In this document: piece by piece, positions 17,005-25,622 of the stretch
Position numbering within the stretch: position 1 is the first letter of the stretch
Layout of the letters: each line of letters starts with the position of its first letter
Source of the DNA: CAZUGH01 sp964619785
Lineage (GTDB): Bacteria > Bacillota > Clostridia > Lachnospirales > Lachnospiraceae
Reading direction: 5' to 3'
Length of the DNA: 52,040 bases
NCBI GenBank assembly: GCA_964619785.1
Contig: CAZUGH010000006.1
Location: forward strand, 1 to 52,040
The notes under the pieces: generated by a model
What the model was told of the DNA's origin: nothing
The model's input: only the letters and a program-made list of their open reading frames with translations
Databases searched by the model: none
Position numbers and translations under genes: made by a program

Positions 17005-17865
17005 TTATTGGTAGTAATGAAGAAATATTTCATCAAGACTCGGTTCTGTAATCACCAAATCCTCGAACTCTATTCCCTGTAAGCGCTGTACCAGTTCCTT
17101 GATATCTCCATCATACAAAAACTCCAAATGATTCGATGACTGCTTGACATCAGTCATCCCTTCCATCTCCACGGTGCACGAACCTGTAAGAATAATCCTC
17201 TTCGCTTTACTCGCCGTCAACTCTTCAACCGATGACTGACGAATCAATTTACCTTCTCGAATTACCGCAGCGTGATGACAATGATTCTGTATCTCTGGCA
17301 ATACATGTGATGAGAAGAAAATGGTTGCTCCCTGCTTATGTCGCTGCTCTAACAAATCAAAAAACTCTTTTTGCATTAACGGATCCAATCCAGATGTTGG
17401 CTCATCAAGTATGCAAAGTCTCGGTTCATGTTGAAGTGCGCAAATCATACTTACTTTTTTTCGATTGCCTAATGAAAGATCCTCCACTTTTTTCTGGGTA
17501 TCTAACTGGAACTGTTCACACATATCCTTCGCCACTTTGGAACAATCCTTGTGATGAAGTTTCGCAGCTAGACGAATCACTTGCGATACCGTCAACTGCG
17601 AATAAAACTGTGCTTCCGATGGCATGTAACCAACCTGCTCAAGAACCTTTTGATGGTCCTTAATACAATCTAGTCCAAAAACCGAGCAGCTTCCCTCAGA
17701 TGGATGTATCAAACCTAGTAGTAAACGTATCGTGGTGGATTTACCCGCGCCATTTGGTCCAATATATCCAAACATATCGCCCTCTTTTACAACCAAATCC
17801 ATACTCGTTATTCCGCGTGCTTTGCCGTACCTCTTCGTCAATTCTTTCGTCTCGATTGCATTCAA
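17005..17865 (-). CDS. ABC transporter ATP-binding protein
   Basis: About 286 residues. Walker A GPNGAGKSTTIRLLLG, Q-loop VGYMPSE, signature LSLGNRKKV (variant of LSGGQ), Walker B LCILDEPTSGLD and switch His in FFSSHVLPE are all present. The short signature variant is common in exporters of the NatA/BcrA group. The likely start is TTG 17865, eight bases after AAGGAGAG; a GTG at 17874 is too close to it. Frames extending further upstream run into the 142-bp tandem repeats and are not needed for the domain. It is followed 13 bases later by its permease. Its leader is unusual and may affect expression. Confidence 0.88.
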   Translation of the reverse strand: MNAIETKELTKRYGKARGITSMDLVVKEGDMFGYIGPNGAGKSTTIRLLLGLIHPSEGSCSVFGLDCIKDHQKVLEQVGYMPSEAQFYSQLTVSQVIRLAAKLHHKDCSKVAKDMCEQFQLDTQKKVEDLSLGNRKKVSMICALQHEPRLCILDEPTSGLDPLMQKEFFDLLEQRHKQGATIFFSSHVLPEIQNHCHHAAVIREGKLIRQSSVEELTASKAKRIILTGSCTVEMEGMTDVKQSSNHLEFLYDGDIKELVQRLQGIEFEDLVITEPSLDEIFLHYYQ

Positions 17866-18197
17866 ATCTTTCACTCTCCTTATATGCCGTAGCTGTTTTT
17901 GCGAAGGCTTTACGAGCAGAAAGTCGCGTAGCGATTTCTGCTCTGTACTCATAACAAGTTTGTGCTTTTTCAAACTTGCATGAGTGAATGATTTTCTCAT
18001 CAGAAAAATCTTTCACTCTCCTTATATGCCGTAGCTGTTTTTGCGAAGGCTTTACGAGCAGAAAGTCGCGTAGCGATTTCTGCTCTGTACTCATAACAAG
18101 TTTGTGCTTTTTCAAACTTGCATGAGTGAATGATTTTCTCATCAGAAAAATCTTTCACTCTCCTTATATGCCGTAGCTGTTTTTGCGAAGGCTTTAC
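17864..18197 (-). repeat. 142-bp tandem repeat, 2.35 copies, in the ABC operon leader
   Basis: Unit 1 spans 17864-18005, unit 2 18006-18147, and a partial unit 18148-18197. The copies appear identical where compared. On the transcribed strand each full unit holds two hairpins (CAAGTTTG/CAAACTTG and AGCAGAAATCGC/GCGACTTTCTGCT, the latter with a bulge) and ends with the ribosome binding site AAGGAGAG followed by TGAAAGATTT. Because 142 is not divisible by three, each copy is read in a different frame and creates overlapping spurious open frames. The partial copy abuts the promoter, suggesting that the two full units arose by duplication within the leader. Confidence 0.95.
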
Positions 18198-18200
18198 CAC

Positions 18201-18229
18201 AGTATAATGAATAAACAAAACCAATTCAA
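18201..18229 (-). promoter_or_regulatory. Promoter of the ABC exporter operon
   Basis: Minus-strand TTGAAT (18224-18229), 17-base spacer, TATACT (18201-18206). The transcript would begin at about 18194, inside the partial repeat, giving a leader of about 330 bases made of the tandem units. Confidence 0.65.
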
Positions 18230-18280
18230 GTGATATTTGTCATATTATGGTTTGTCATTCACGTAGCTCATTGTCTACAC

Positions 18281-18310
18281 AAAAAAGAGCCGTCTCTTCA
18301 GACAGCCCTC
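18281..18310 (-). terminator. Terminator of the NlpC/P60 gene
   Basis: Minus-strand GAGGGCTGTCT-GAAG-AGACGGCTC followed by TTTTTT, 15 bases after the stop codon. It insulates the ABC operon promoter from upstream transcription. Confidence 0.85.
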
Positions 18311-18324
18311 TTCATAATCTCATT

Positions 18325-19590
18325 CTATAGAATTCTTCTTACACTATGTACTCTGTTATAGTTGACAGAATCTGTACAGATTCCATAAGCTCTTCCCTTC
18401 GCATGAACGATTCGTCCTCCACCGATATACAATGCTACATGATGGATTCCTCCACCGGATGCATAGAATACTAAATCTCCGGCTTTTGCTTCAGATAAAC
18501 TAACCTTGCGTCCATATCCTGATTGTCCGCCCGAACTATGAGGTAATGAAATACCAAAACGTCTAAAGATTGCCATTGTAAATCCTGAGCAATCAGCTCC
18601 GCTTGTTAAACTTGTTCCGCCATAAGAATAACGATTACCAACAAAGTTCAATGCATAGCTTGCAACAGATGAGCCATCACCACTACCCGATACGGATACC
18701 GTATTATTACTAGATGAACTACTCTTCTTAGAGCTACTTGAATTATTCGATGAACGTTTCGAAGAACTACCTGTAGACTTCTTAGTAACAGTTGTCCTTG
18801 CTGGTGCAGCTGCTTCAGCGGCTGCCGCATCTGCAGCTGCCTTTCTTCTTGCTTCGGCTTCTTCCTCTGCAACTGATACAGCCTTCTTGAAACGTGTATA
18901 TACTTTAACATAATCAGAAGATACATAACCTACCGTCTCTTCTTCAACTTCAATCTTAACCCATCCTTTAGACTGAGACTTTACTAAATAGGTTTCACCT
19001 TCTGGCACAAGTGTTAAGATTGTACAATCTGTATTCTTCTTCTCACGAACCTTTAACGTCTCAGTAGTAACTTTAGCATACTTCGTACCATACTTATCGG
19101 CTACTTTTTCTGCCTTACGACCGATTGCTAAATATGACTTTTTAATATAACCAGTTACGCTACCAGATGTAATCTTCACCCAGCTTCCTTTTGTATCGTT
19201 AATCTTCACACCAGAACCCTGATACAGCTTACCTACCACCTTGCTCTTCGTGCTTGCTTTCTTACGAATATTAACATAATCATCTGCGATTGAGATACCA
19301 GTATTCTTGTACTTCGACTCCGGCTTCTCGGTTGCCTGTGGTGCTGGTGTCTCTTCTGGAACTACAGTCACGGCAGCTTCTGTAACAACGGGAGCAACAA
19401 CTGTTGAAACAACGGCTGCTGTACCATTTTGCTGATTCTCACAATACTCATCTAAAGTCTGTGACATACCTGCCAAACCAGCTTCTTCACTCATTGTAGT
19501 TGATAGAATAGACTGACTACCCGAAGTAAAAACAACGGCTGTTGCCAACCCCAAACAAAGAGCTCCCTTCGCAAATCTTTTATTAAACAT
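18325..19590 (-). CDS. Secreted NlpC/P60 peptidoglycan hydrolase with two SH3 domains
   Basis: 421 residues. A signal peptide (basic start, GALCLGLATAVVFTSGS) precedes a low-complexity stretch and two bacterial SH3 domains: DYVNIRKKASTKSKVVGKLY...WVKITSGSVTGYIKK at about 100-155, and TLKVREKKNTDCTILTLV...WVKIEVEEETVGYVSS at about 175-230. An Ala/Ser-rich linker (about 240-310) leads to a C-terminal NlpC/P60 domain with GADCSGF (catalytic Cys) and HHVALYIGGGRIVHA (His). Such enzymes cut the D-Glu/diamino-acid bond in cell-wall stem peptides. Start at ATG 19590 behind GGAGG. It is monocistronic, with its own promoter and terminator. Confidence 0.95.
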   Translation of the reverse strand: MFNKRFAKGALCLGLATAVVFTSGSQSILSTTMSEEAGLAGMSQTLDEYCENQQNGTAAVVSTVVAPVVTEAAVTVVPEETPAPQATEKPESKYKNTGISIADDYVNIRKKASTKSKVVGKLYQGSGVKINDTKGSWVKITSGSVTGYIKKSYLAIGRKAEKVADKYGTKYAKVTTETLKVREKKNTDCTILTLVPEGETYLVKSQSKGWVKIEVEEETVGYVSSDYVKVYTRFKKAVSVAEEEAEARRKAAADAAAAEAAAPARTTVTKKSTGSSSKRSSNNSSSSKKSSSSSNNTVSVSGSGDGSSVASYALNFVGNRYSYGGTSLTSGADCSGFTMAIFRRFGISLPHSSGGQSGYGRKVSLSEAKAGDLVFYASGGGIHHVALYIGGGRIVHAKGRAYGICTDSVNYNRVHSVRRIL

Positions 19591-19663
19591 GGCTAATGCC
19601 TCCTATAATCAAATGTTACAACTTTTCATCTAAATATTACGTATTTATTACAACAACAAGATT

Positions 19664-19692
19664 AGTATAACAATAAATGACACAATCGTCAA
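19664..19692 (-). promoter_or_regulatory. Promoter of the NlpC/P60 gene
   Basis: Minus-strand TTGACG (19687-19692), 17-base spacer, TATACT (19664-19669), leaving a leader of about 67 bases. It is divergent from the neighbouring plus-strand gene. Confidence 0.75.
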
Positions 19693-19847
19693 GGGAAAAG
19701 AGTACATATTTTTCACTATTTTCGACACTTTTCAAGAATTAACTCACTTTTATAGTCTATCTACCCCTGTAGTGTGCCGATATATATTATGTAAACTTTT
19801 TTTCATACATGGATGTATGTTTTCAAATACGCAAGGAGGCGATTATT

Positions 19848-20966
19848 TTGAAAATCTCAGGTAGTGCAGTTGGCATGAATTCGACTCATTCCGCTGTCAA
19901 AATCAATAACAGCATTACGGTCACTCACCTCAGTCAAGGTGCAAATAACCGTATGTCTGTATCATCACAAGGTTCCCTATCCGCTTCAATGAACATTTCA
20001 TCCGAGGCACGATTGCAACTTCAAGAGCGCAATAAGCTTCTCTCAAATCTAGAGAAAGAAGCAAAAGGTAAGAACGCCCAATCGGCAGCTAGTCAATCCA
20101 CTTCCATTACAAGTGTACTTCCCTCTCTTGAAAACGGCTTTGACAAATTTAATTTTCAAGCTCTGAAAAAAATTCTTGAAGCCATGAAAATGTTCCATAA
20201 AGGCTATGGAATTCAAACAAAGTTAGAGGCTTCAAACACTCAATCAGAAGCGCTCCGGCTTGATTTGACAGGTGGCGCAAGTTCGAATGCAGCCTCTACA
20301 TGGAATCGGCACATGGAGGTATCAACATTTACGGGTGAAGCTGAAACCACCACATTTTCCACAGAAGGCGTCGTAACAACGAGCGATGGCCGTAGTATTG
20401 GCTTTCATATGGATATGGAGATGTCACGTGAATTTTTGCAAACAACGCAATTTGTAAAAGATGATACGGTTCAGATTCTAACGGATCCACTCGTCATCAA
20501 TATGGATGTTGACACCGCTGATGTCACCGATCAGAAGTTCTACTTTGACATTAACGCCGATGGGACAGAAGATGAAATATCACAGCTCGGCTCAGGTAGT
20601 GGATTTCTTGCACTTGACAAAAACCAAGATGGTAAAATCAATGATGGAAATGAACTATTTGGAGTACACTCTGGCGATGGATTTCTTGATTTATCGAAAT
20701 ATGATGAAGATGAGAATGGCTGGATTGATGAGAATGACGCTGTCTTCAATGATTTAAAAGTATGGACAAAGGACAACAACGGCAATGACCGATTACTTTC
20801 TTTGAAAGATGCAGATGTAGGTGCTATTTATCTTGGTCACACATCGACTGAATTCGCAGTCAAAGATGAGACCAATACGACGCAGGCACAGATTCGCAAT
20901 ACCGGTGTTTACTTGAAAGAATCAGGAAGTGTAGGAACGGTTCAACATGTAGACTTTGCCCTATAA
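19848..20966 (+). CDS. Protein with EF-hand-like calcium loops, function unknown
   Basis: About 372 residues; no signal peptide. The N-terminal half is Ser/Thr/Gln-rich with helical stretches (SSEARLQLQERNKLLSNLEK). The C-terminal half contains FYFDINADGTEDEI, DKNQDGKINDGNELFG and DEDENGWIDENDAVF, DxDxDG-type loops resembling EF-hands or dockerin-like calcium sites. GFLALDKNQDG with NELFG matches a block found in large hemolysin/VCBS-type calcium proteins. The start is TTG 19848, with AAGGAGG eight bases ahead. A role in motility or envelope is possible but unproven. The gene is monocistronic, divergent from the cell-wall hydrolase. Confidence 0.7.
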   Translation: MKISGSAVGMNSTHSAVKINNSITVTHLSQGANNRMSVSSQGSLSASMNISSEARLQLQERNKLLSNLEKEAKGKNAQSAASQSTSITSVLPSLENGFDKFNFQALKKILEAMKMFHKGYGIQTKLEASNTQSEALRLDLTGGASSNAASTWNRHMEVSTFTGEAETTTFSTEGVVTTSDGRSIGFHMDMEMSREFLQTTQFVKDDTVQILTDPLVINMDVDTADVTDQKFYFDINADGTEDEISQLGSGSGFLALDKNQDGKINDGNELFGVHSGDGFLDLSKYDEDENGWIDENDAVFNDLKVWTKDNNGNDRLLSLKDADVGAIYLGHTSTEFAVKDETNTTQAQIRNTGVYLKESGSVGTVQHVDFAL

Positions 20967-20998
20967 CCTAGGTTGTGCTGTTAAAAAACAATATAAAT

Positions 20999-21042
20999 GG
21001 AGCTGTAATCTATCGCGTTACTATGCAATAGAGAACAGCTCC
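20999..21042. terminator. Convergent terminator hairpin
   Basis: GGAGCTGT (20999-21006) pairs with ACAGCTCC (21035-21042), and an inner TCTAT pairs with ATAGA. It lies between the EF-hand gene (plus) and icd (minus), with A/T runs on both sides. Confidence 0.75.
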
Positions 21043-21051
21043 AAAAAATTT

Positions 21052-22254
21052 CTATTTTTCTAATTCTTCACGAATTGCCTTGATGAAGTTCTCACTATTC
21101 AAGACTGTTGGATTCTTAATTGATGTAATACGAGCAAGGTCACCTGTCATCTTGCCATCCTCAATTGTCTTAACCGTTGCACTCTCAAGCTTATCGGCAA
21201 AATCCTGAAGCTCTTTGATTCCATCCATCTCACCACGTTTACGAAGTGCTCCGCTCCAAGCAAAGATTGTAGCAACGGCATTCGTTGATGTCTCTTCACC
21301 CTTCAAGTACTTGTAGTAATGTCTCTGAACAGTACCATGTGCAGCTTCATACTCATAATAACCATGTGGAGATACTAACACAGAAGTCATCATCGCAAGT
21401 GAACCAAATGCAGATGAAACCATGTCACTCATAACATCGCCATCGTAGTTCTTACAAGCCCAGATAAATCCACCTTCTGCTTTCATTACTCTAGCAACTG
21501 CATCATCAATAAGTGTGTAAAAATACTCAATGCCTGCCTGGTCAAATTTTTCTTTATATTCATTATCAAATACTTCTTGGAAAATATCTTTAAACGTATG
21601 GTCATACTTCTTAGAAATCGTATCCTTCGTAGCAAACCATAAATCCTGTTTGGTATCTAGTGCATAGTTGAAACAGCTTTTTGCAAAGCTCTCAATGGAG
21701 TCGTCAAGATTGTGCATTCCCTGTGCCACACCTGGTCCTGCATAGTTGTGAACTAATTCTCTCGTCTCAGTTCCATCTTCTGCTGTATAAACCAATTCAA
21801 CCTTACCAGGTCCTGGAATCTTCATCTCAGCATTCTTATATACATCACCATACGCATGACGTGCAAGAGTGATTGGTTTCTTCCAGTTCTTCACACATGG
21901 TTCGATTCCTTTGACAACAATTGGTGCACGGAAAACAGTTCCGTCTAACATCGCACGAATTGTACCATTTGGACTTTTGTACATCTCTTTCAAGTTATAC
22001 TCGGTCACACGGGCAGCATTCGGTGTAATCGTTGCACATTTAACTGCTACACCATACTTCTTGGTAGCATTGGCAGAATCGATGGTAACCTGATCATCTG
22101 TCTCATTACGATATTCAAGTCCTAAATCATAATACTCTGTCTTCAAATCAATAAAAGGAATTAATAATTCATCCTTAATCATTTTCCAGAGAATACGAGT
22201 CATCTCATCTCCATCCATCTCTACTAACGGTGTCGTCATCTGAATCTTACTCAT
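21052..22254 (-). CDS. icd: NADP-dependent isocitrate dehydrogenase, eukaryote-like type
   Basis: 400 residues, the usual length for the dimeric type-II IDH also found in eukaryotes. It begins KIQMTTPLVEMDGDEMTRI; GVAVKCATITPNAARV, PNGTIRAMLDGTVFRAPI, ARHAYGDVYKNAE and AAHGTVQRHY are the substrate, metal and NADP segments. It oxidatively decarboxylates isocitrate to 2-oxoglutarate, in these anaerobes mainly for glutamate synthesis and NADPH. ATG 22254 follows GGAGGAAG. It lies 48 bases after ung on the same strand and ends at the convergent terminator. The annotation is firm. Confidence 0.97.
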   Translation of the reverse strand: MSKIQMTTPLVEMDGDEMTRILWKMIKDELLIPFIDLKTEYYDLGLEYRNETDDQVTIDSANATKKYGVAVKCATITPNAARVTEYNLKEMYKSPNGTIRAMLDGTVFRAPIVVKGIEPCVKNWKKPITLARHAYGDVYKNAEMKIPGPGKVELVYTAEDGTETRELVHNYAGPGVAQGMHNLDDSIESFAKSCFNYALDTKQDLWFATKDTISKKYDHTFKDIFQEVFDNEYKEKFDQAGIEYFYTLIDDAVARVMKAEGGFIWACKNYDGDVMSDMVSSAFGSLAMMTSVLVSPHGYYEYEAAHGTVQRHYYKYLKGEETSTNAVATIFAWSGALRKRGEMDGIKELQDFADKLESATVKTIEDGKMTGDLARITSIKNPTVLNSENFIKAIREELEK

Positions 22255-22302
22255 TCTTCTTCCTCCATATTCGTCTTTATTATTCTTACATAGTGTACCA
22301 AA

Positions 22303-22974
22303 TCAATCCTCAATTGTCCAGTCTATCGGCGAAACACCTTGGGAGGACAGATACTCATTCGTCTTACTAAAGGGTTTGCTTCCAAAGAAACCACGATAGG
22401 AAGACAGTGGACTTGGATGTGGTGCTTCCAATATCAAGTGCTTCGGATTGGTAATCATTTTCTTCTTCTGCGCAGCCGGACGTCCCCACAAAATGTATAC
22501 AATCGGGCGGTCCTGCGTCTCAATCGCTTGAATCGCTGCATCCGTGAATTGCTCCCAGCCCATTCCTTTATGAGAAGCAGCTTGGTGAGCTCGAACGGTC
22601 AATACCGTGTTCAGCATCAGAACGCCTTGCTCAGCCCATTTTGTCAATTTTCCATGGTGGGGAATCGGACAACCGATATCGCCATGAAGTTCCTTGTATA
22701 TATTTGCAAGCGAAGGTGGAATATCTACTCCACGCTCAACTGAAAAGCATAAGCCATGAGCCTGACCCTGATTGTGATACGGGTCTTGCCCGATAATAAC
22801 TACTTTCACATCCGCAAGTGGAGTCAGATGAAAGGCATTGAAAATATCATCTGCTTTCGGATAAATCGTGTACTTACTATATTCATCACGAACAAACATA
22901 AATAATTGTTTGTAATAATCCTTAGTAAATTCACTCGCTAGAGCATCCTTCCAGTCATTCATCAACATTGACAT
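22303..22974 (-). CDS. ung: Uracil-DNA glycosylase, family 1
   Basis: About 223 residues, normal for Ung. It carries VVIIGQDPYHNQGQAHGLCF, with the catalytic Asp in GQDPYH, and HLILEAPHPSPLSSYRGFFG, the His-containing minor-groove loop. The enzyme removes uracil from DNA at the start of base-excision repair. The ATG 22974 is preferred (GGAGG eight bases ahead); a longer frame to 23016 overlaps hisF and lacks a binding site. It follows hisF by 13 bases, so it is probably co-transcribed with the histidine genes. Confidence 0.97.
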   Translation of the reverse strand: MSMLMNDWKDALASEFTKDYYKQLFMFVRDEYSKYTIYPKADDIFNAFHLTPLADVKVVIIGQDPYHNQGQAHGLCFSVERGVDIPPSLANIYKELHGDIGCPIPHHGKLTKWAEQGVLMLNTVLTVRAHQAASHKGMGWEQFTDAAIQAIETQDRPIVYILWGRPAAQKKKMITNPKHLILEAPHPSPLSSYRGFFGSKPFSKTNEYLSSQGVSPIDWTIED

Positions 22975-22987
22975 TGTCAAATCCTCC

Positions 22988-23749
22988 CTAGATTCGAACA
23001 CTGATACCCCGTTCACGCAGATAGTGCTTCAAATCCATTATCTCTAACTCTTTATAGTGAAATAGCGATGCAGCCAATACAGCATCTGCCTTTCCTTCTG
23101 TCAGAGCATCATAAAAATGTTCCTTTGTTCCCGCTCCGCCAGATGCGATAACAGGGATATTAACATTTTCTGATATCATTCTTGTCAAATCAATATCATA
23201 GCCATCTTTCGTACCATCGCAATCCATACTTGTAAGCAATATCTCGCCAGCACCACGTTTCTCTGCTTCCATCGCCCACTCAATGGCATCGATTCCCATA
23301 TCGACACGTCCACCATTTTTGTAGATTGTCCAGCCATCACCATCATCTCGTCGTTTTGCATCAATTGCTACAACAACACACTGACTACCGAACTTATCTG
23401 CAGCATCTGAGATTAGATTTGGCGTTAGAATTGCAGATGAATTAATCGCTACCTTATCTGCGCCTTCGCGAAGAATCATCTTGAAATCATCAATTGTACG
23501 AATTCCACCACCAACGGTAAATGGAATAAATACGGTCTCAGCCACTTTACGAACCATATTAATCTTAATATCTCTCGCATCAGAAGATGCTGTTATATCA
23601 AGAAATACCAATTCATCCGCGCCAGCTTTATCATAAGCAGCACCTACACTAACAGGATCTCCTGCATCTTGCAAATTAACAAAGTTAACACCTTTCACTA
23701 CTCGTCCTTCATGCACATCAAGGCATGGAATCACTCTTTTCGTAAACAT
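22988..23749 (-). CDS. hisF: Imidazole glycerol phosphate synthase cyclase subunit
   Basis: About 253 residues. The (beta/alpha)8 barrel has the two catalytic Asp segments RVIPCLDVHEGRVVKG and CVVVAIDAKRR, phosphate-binding VGGGIRTIDD and the late IASGGAG motif. With HisH it converts PRFAR and ammonia to imidazole glycerol phosphate and AICAR. The start is ATG 23749 (GAGG six bases ahead) rather than the in-frame ATG at 23761. It follows hisH with a 27-base gap. Only hisH and hisF of the pathway are in this window. Confidence 0.97.
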   Translation of the reverse strand: MFTKRVIPCLDVHEGRVVKGVNFVNLQDAGDPVSVGAAYDKAGADELVFLDITASSDARDIKINMVRKVAETVFIPFTVGGGIRTIDDFKMILREGADKVAINSSAILTPNLISDAADKFGSQCVVVAIDAKRRDDGDGWTIYKNGGRVDMGIDAIEWAMEAEKRGAGEILLTSMDCDGTKDGYDIDLTRMISENVNIPVIASGGAGTKEHFYDALTEGKADAVLAASLFHYKELEIMDLKHYLRERGISVRI

Positions 23750-23776
23750 AGAATTCCTCATTTCTTCCTGAATAAT

Positions 23777-24382
23777 CTATAACGCAACAAAATTCTTGAG
23801 AATCGAAAGTCCAACATCTCCACTCTTCTCTGGATGAAACTGTGTGGCAAAAATATTATCATGTTCCGCTGCTGCATGCACATCAACGATATAATCGGTC
23901 TTTGCCGCCACATCATGAATATCCGTTGCTTTTAAATAATAAGAATGCACAAAATACACATAAGAATCCTCTGCAATCCCCTTGAGCAATCTGGATTCTT
24001 TATTAATCTTAATAGAATTCCATCCCATATGAGGAATTTTAAAACCTTCTTTATCTGGAAAACGAACGATTTCTCCTTTTAAGAGACCGAGACCTTCTAC
24101 ACCTACCGCTTCTTCGCTTTTCTCAAAAAAAAGTTGCAATCCCAGACAGATACCAAGCAATGGGGTTCCTTGTTTCGCAACCTGATGAAGTACCTCTACC
24201 AATCCATAACGGTGTAATTTCTCCATCGCATCACCAAATGCCCCAACACCAGGAAGTATCACCTTATCTGCTCCTAAAATTGTCTCACGATCTCTTGTGA
24301 TAATAGCTTCTTCCCCGATGTAATCAAGTGCCTTCTCCACACTTTTGATATTGCCTGCATCGTAATCTACAATTGCAATCAT
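23777..24382 (-). CDS. hisH: Imidazole glycerol phosphate synthase glutaminase subunit
   Basis: 201 residues, class I glutamine amidotransferase. MIAIVDYDAGNIKSVEKAL is the typical start; LLGICLGLQLFF contains the nucleophilic Cys; FATQFHPEKSG has the catalytic His-Glu pair. It supplies ammonia through the HisF barrel. ATG 24382 has AAGGTG upstream. It lies after the acidic membrane protein gene and before hisF, all on one strand with small gaps. Confidence 0.97.
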   Translation of the reverse strand: MIAIVDYDAGNIKSVEKALDYIGEEAIITRDRETILGADKVILPGVGAFGDAMEKLHRYGLVEVLHQVAKQGTPLLGICLGLQLFFEKSEEAVGVEGLGLLKGEIVRFPDKEGFKIPHMGWNSIKINKESRLLKGIAEDSYVYFVHSYYLKATDIHDVAAKTDYIVDVHAAAEHDNIFATQFHPEKSGDVGLSILKNFVAL

Positions 24383-24411
24383 TTTAACACACCTTTCTGT
24401 CTGTAATTATT

Positions 24412-25611
24412 CTAGCTAAAATAATCTGCCACTTCCTCTTCGAGGCGTGCAGTGTATTCCTCTCTTCCGCCAAGTGCAATAATCTGTCTTGCCTCTGCTG
24501 TTGTCATATGAAACTCTTCCATCAATTTCTCAGAAACCTTCTGTAATAAAGCATCTTGCTTATCTTTAATCTCAAGCTTCTCCGCATTTACTGCATCAAT
24601 ATCATATTCCTTGACAGCCTTAACCAATGAATCCAAGGCTTCTAGCCCTTTACCCATCTCTAGATAACTATCACATGCCTTCAACTGAATAGCAAGGCTT
24701 GCGCAAATACGGGCTTTCTGATACAATTTCTCATCATTTCCCGAAACTTTTATACCACTAACTGCTTGATATGCTTTCTCATAATTACCTGTATCTAGAT
24801 AGGCCTGTGCATCTCCAATCGAACTTCGATAACTAATCACTTTCATACCAAATATAACTGCAATACCAATAAATGCAAAAAATGCTACAACAATTGCTGC
24901 GCCAACTAGATTAATTCGGCCAACGACTTCTCTCGCTGCCTCTTCCTTCTCCATCTGTTTCTTGGCGGCTTTCTCCGCCTTAATTCGTTGCTTTTCTTCT
25001 GCTTTAGCGGCTTTATCGGCTTCCTTTTTTTCTTTTTCCTCTTGCTTTAGGCGCTCTTTTTCCTCTTTGTCCTGTTGCGCCTTCTGTTTTTTCTCTTCTT
25101 CCTCTATTGCTCGTTCTTCTTCTGACTTTAACTCCTCTTCGCGCTCTGATAATTCCTTCTCAATCGTCTTATCATCAACAATATTCGTAAAGAATCGCTC
25201 ACGAAAACTCTTCTTTTTTGGTTCTTCTTCAGGCTCGTTCTCATTCTCCATATATGACACTGCAGAAAGTGCATCCTGGAACACGTCATCCATTCCCATT
25301 GCAGACTCAGAAACATTAGGTTCATCCTCCGATAAATCCATCGAAGCTACCATATCTTTCTCAATCTCTTCTTGATTCTCCTGTTCCTCGTCATAGTGTT
25401 CTGCGAGCATACCAAGAAGTTCGGTTAAATCTTCACCTTCGCCGATATCTCCTAATAAATCATCTTCTGGTTCTTCTTCTAATTCTTCCGTTGAGTCATC
25501 CTCCAGTTTTTCCTCTGATGATTCATCCAATACAGCACTAGGCATATCCTCATCTTCTGGAGCAATCGAGTTTAGGAGTTGATCCAAATAAGATTCATCT
25601 TCTTCTGCCAT
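24412..25611 (-). CDS. Acidic single-span membrane protein with coiled coil and TPR-like tail
   Basis: 399 residues. Residues 1 to about 135 are strongly acidic (e.g. SSEEKLEDDSTEELEEEPED). A long charged coiled coil (KQKAQQDKEEKERLKQEEKE and on) runs to about 225. One membrane span follows (VGAAIVVAFFAFIGIAVIFG). The C-terminal domain has helix pairs YLDTGNYEKAYQAVSGI and YLEMGKGLEALDSLVKAVKE, which look TPR-like. Topology puts the acidic part inside and the TPR-like part outside, or the reverse. Position right after cheV suggests, but does not show, a role near chemotaxis or envelope. ATG 25611 follows TAGGAGG. Confidence 0.8.
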   Translation of the reverse strand: MAEEDESYLDQLLNSIAPEDEDMPSAVLDESSEEKLEDDSTEELEEEPEDDLLGDIGEGEDLTELLGMLAEHYDEEQENQEEIEKDMVASMDLSEDEPNVSESAMGMDDVFQDALSAVSYMENENEPEEEPKKKSFRERFFTNIVDDKTIEKELSEREEELKSEEERAIEEEEKKQKAQQDKEEKERLKQEEKEKKEADKAAKAEEKQRIKAEKAAKKQMEKEEAAREVVGRINLVGAAIVVAFFAFIGIAVIFGMKVISYRSSIGDAQAYLDTGNYEKAYQAVSGIKVSGNDEKLYQKARICASLAIQLKACDSYLEMGKGLEALDSLVKAVKEYDIDAVNAEKLEIKDKQDALLQKVSEKLMEEFHMTTAEARQIIALGGREEYTARLEEEVADYFS

Positions 25612-25622
25612 TTGAACACCTC

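Noticed and set aside
17864..18197. Repeat array as CRISPR
   Set aside because: Units are 142 bp, contiguous and without variable spacers, and no cas genes are nearby.
17741..18224. Overlapping open frames in the 142-bp repeats as genes
   Set aside because: They are the same repeat read in shifted frames, lack conserved domains and lie in the leader of the ABC ATPase.
24962..25375. Ser/Phe-rich plus-strand frame
   Set aside because: Mirror image of the Glu/Lys coiled coil on the other strand.
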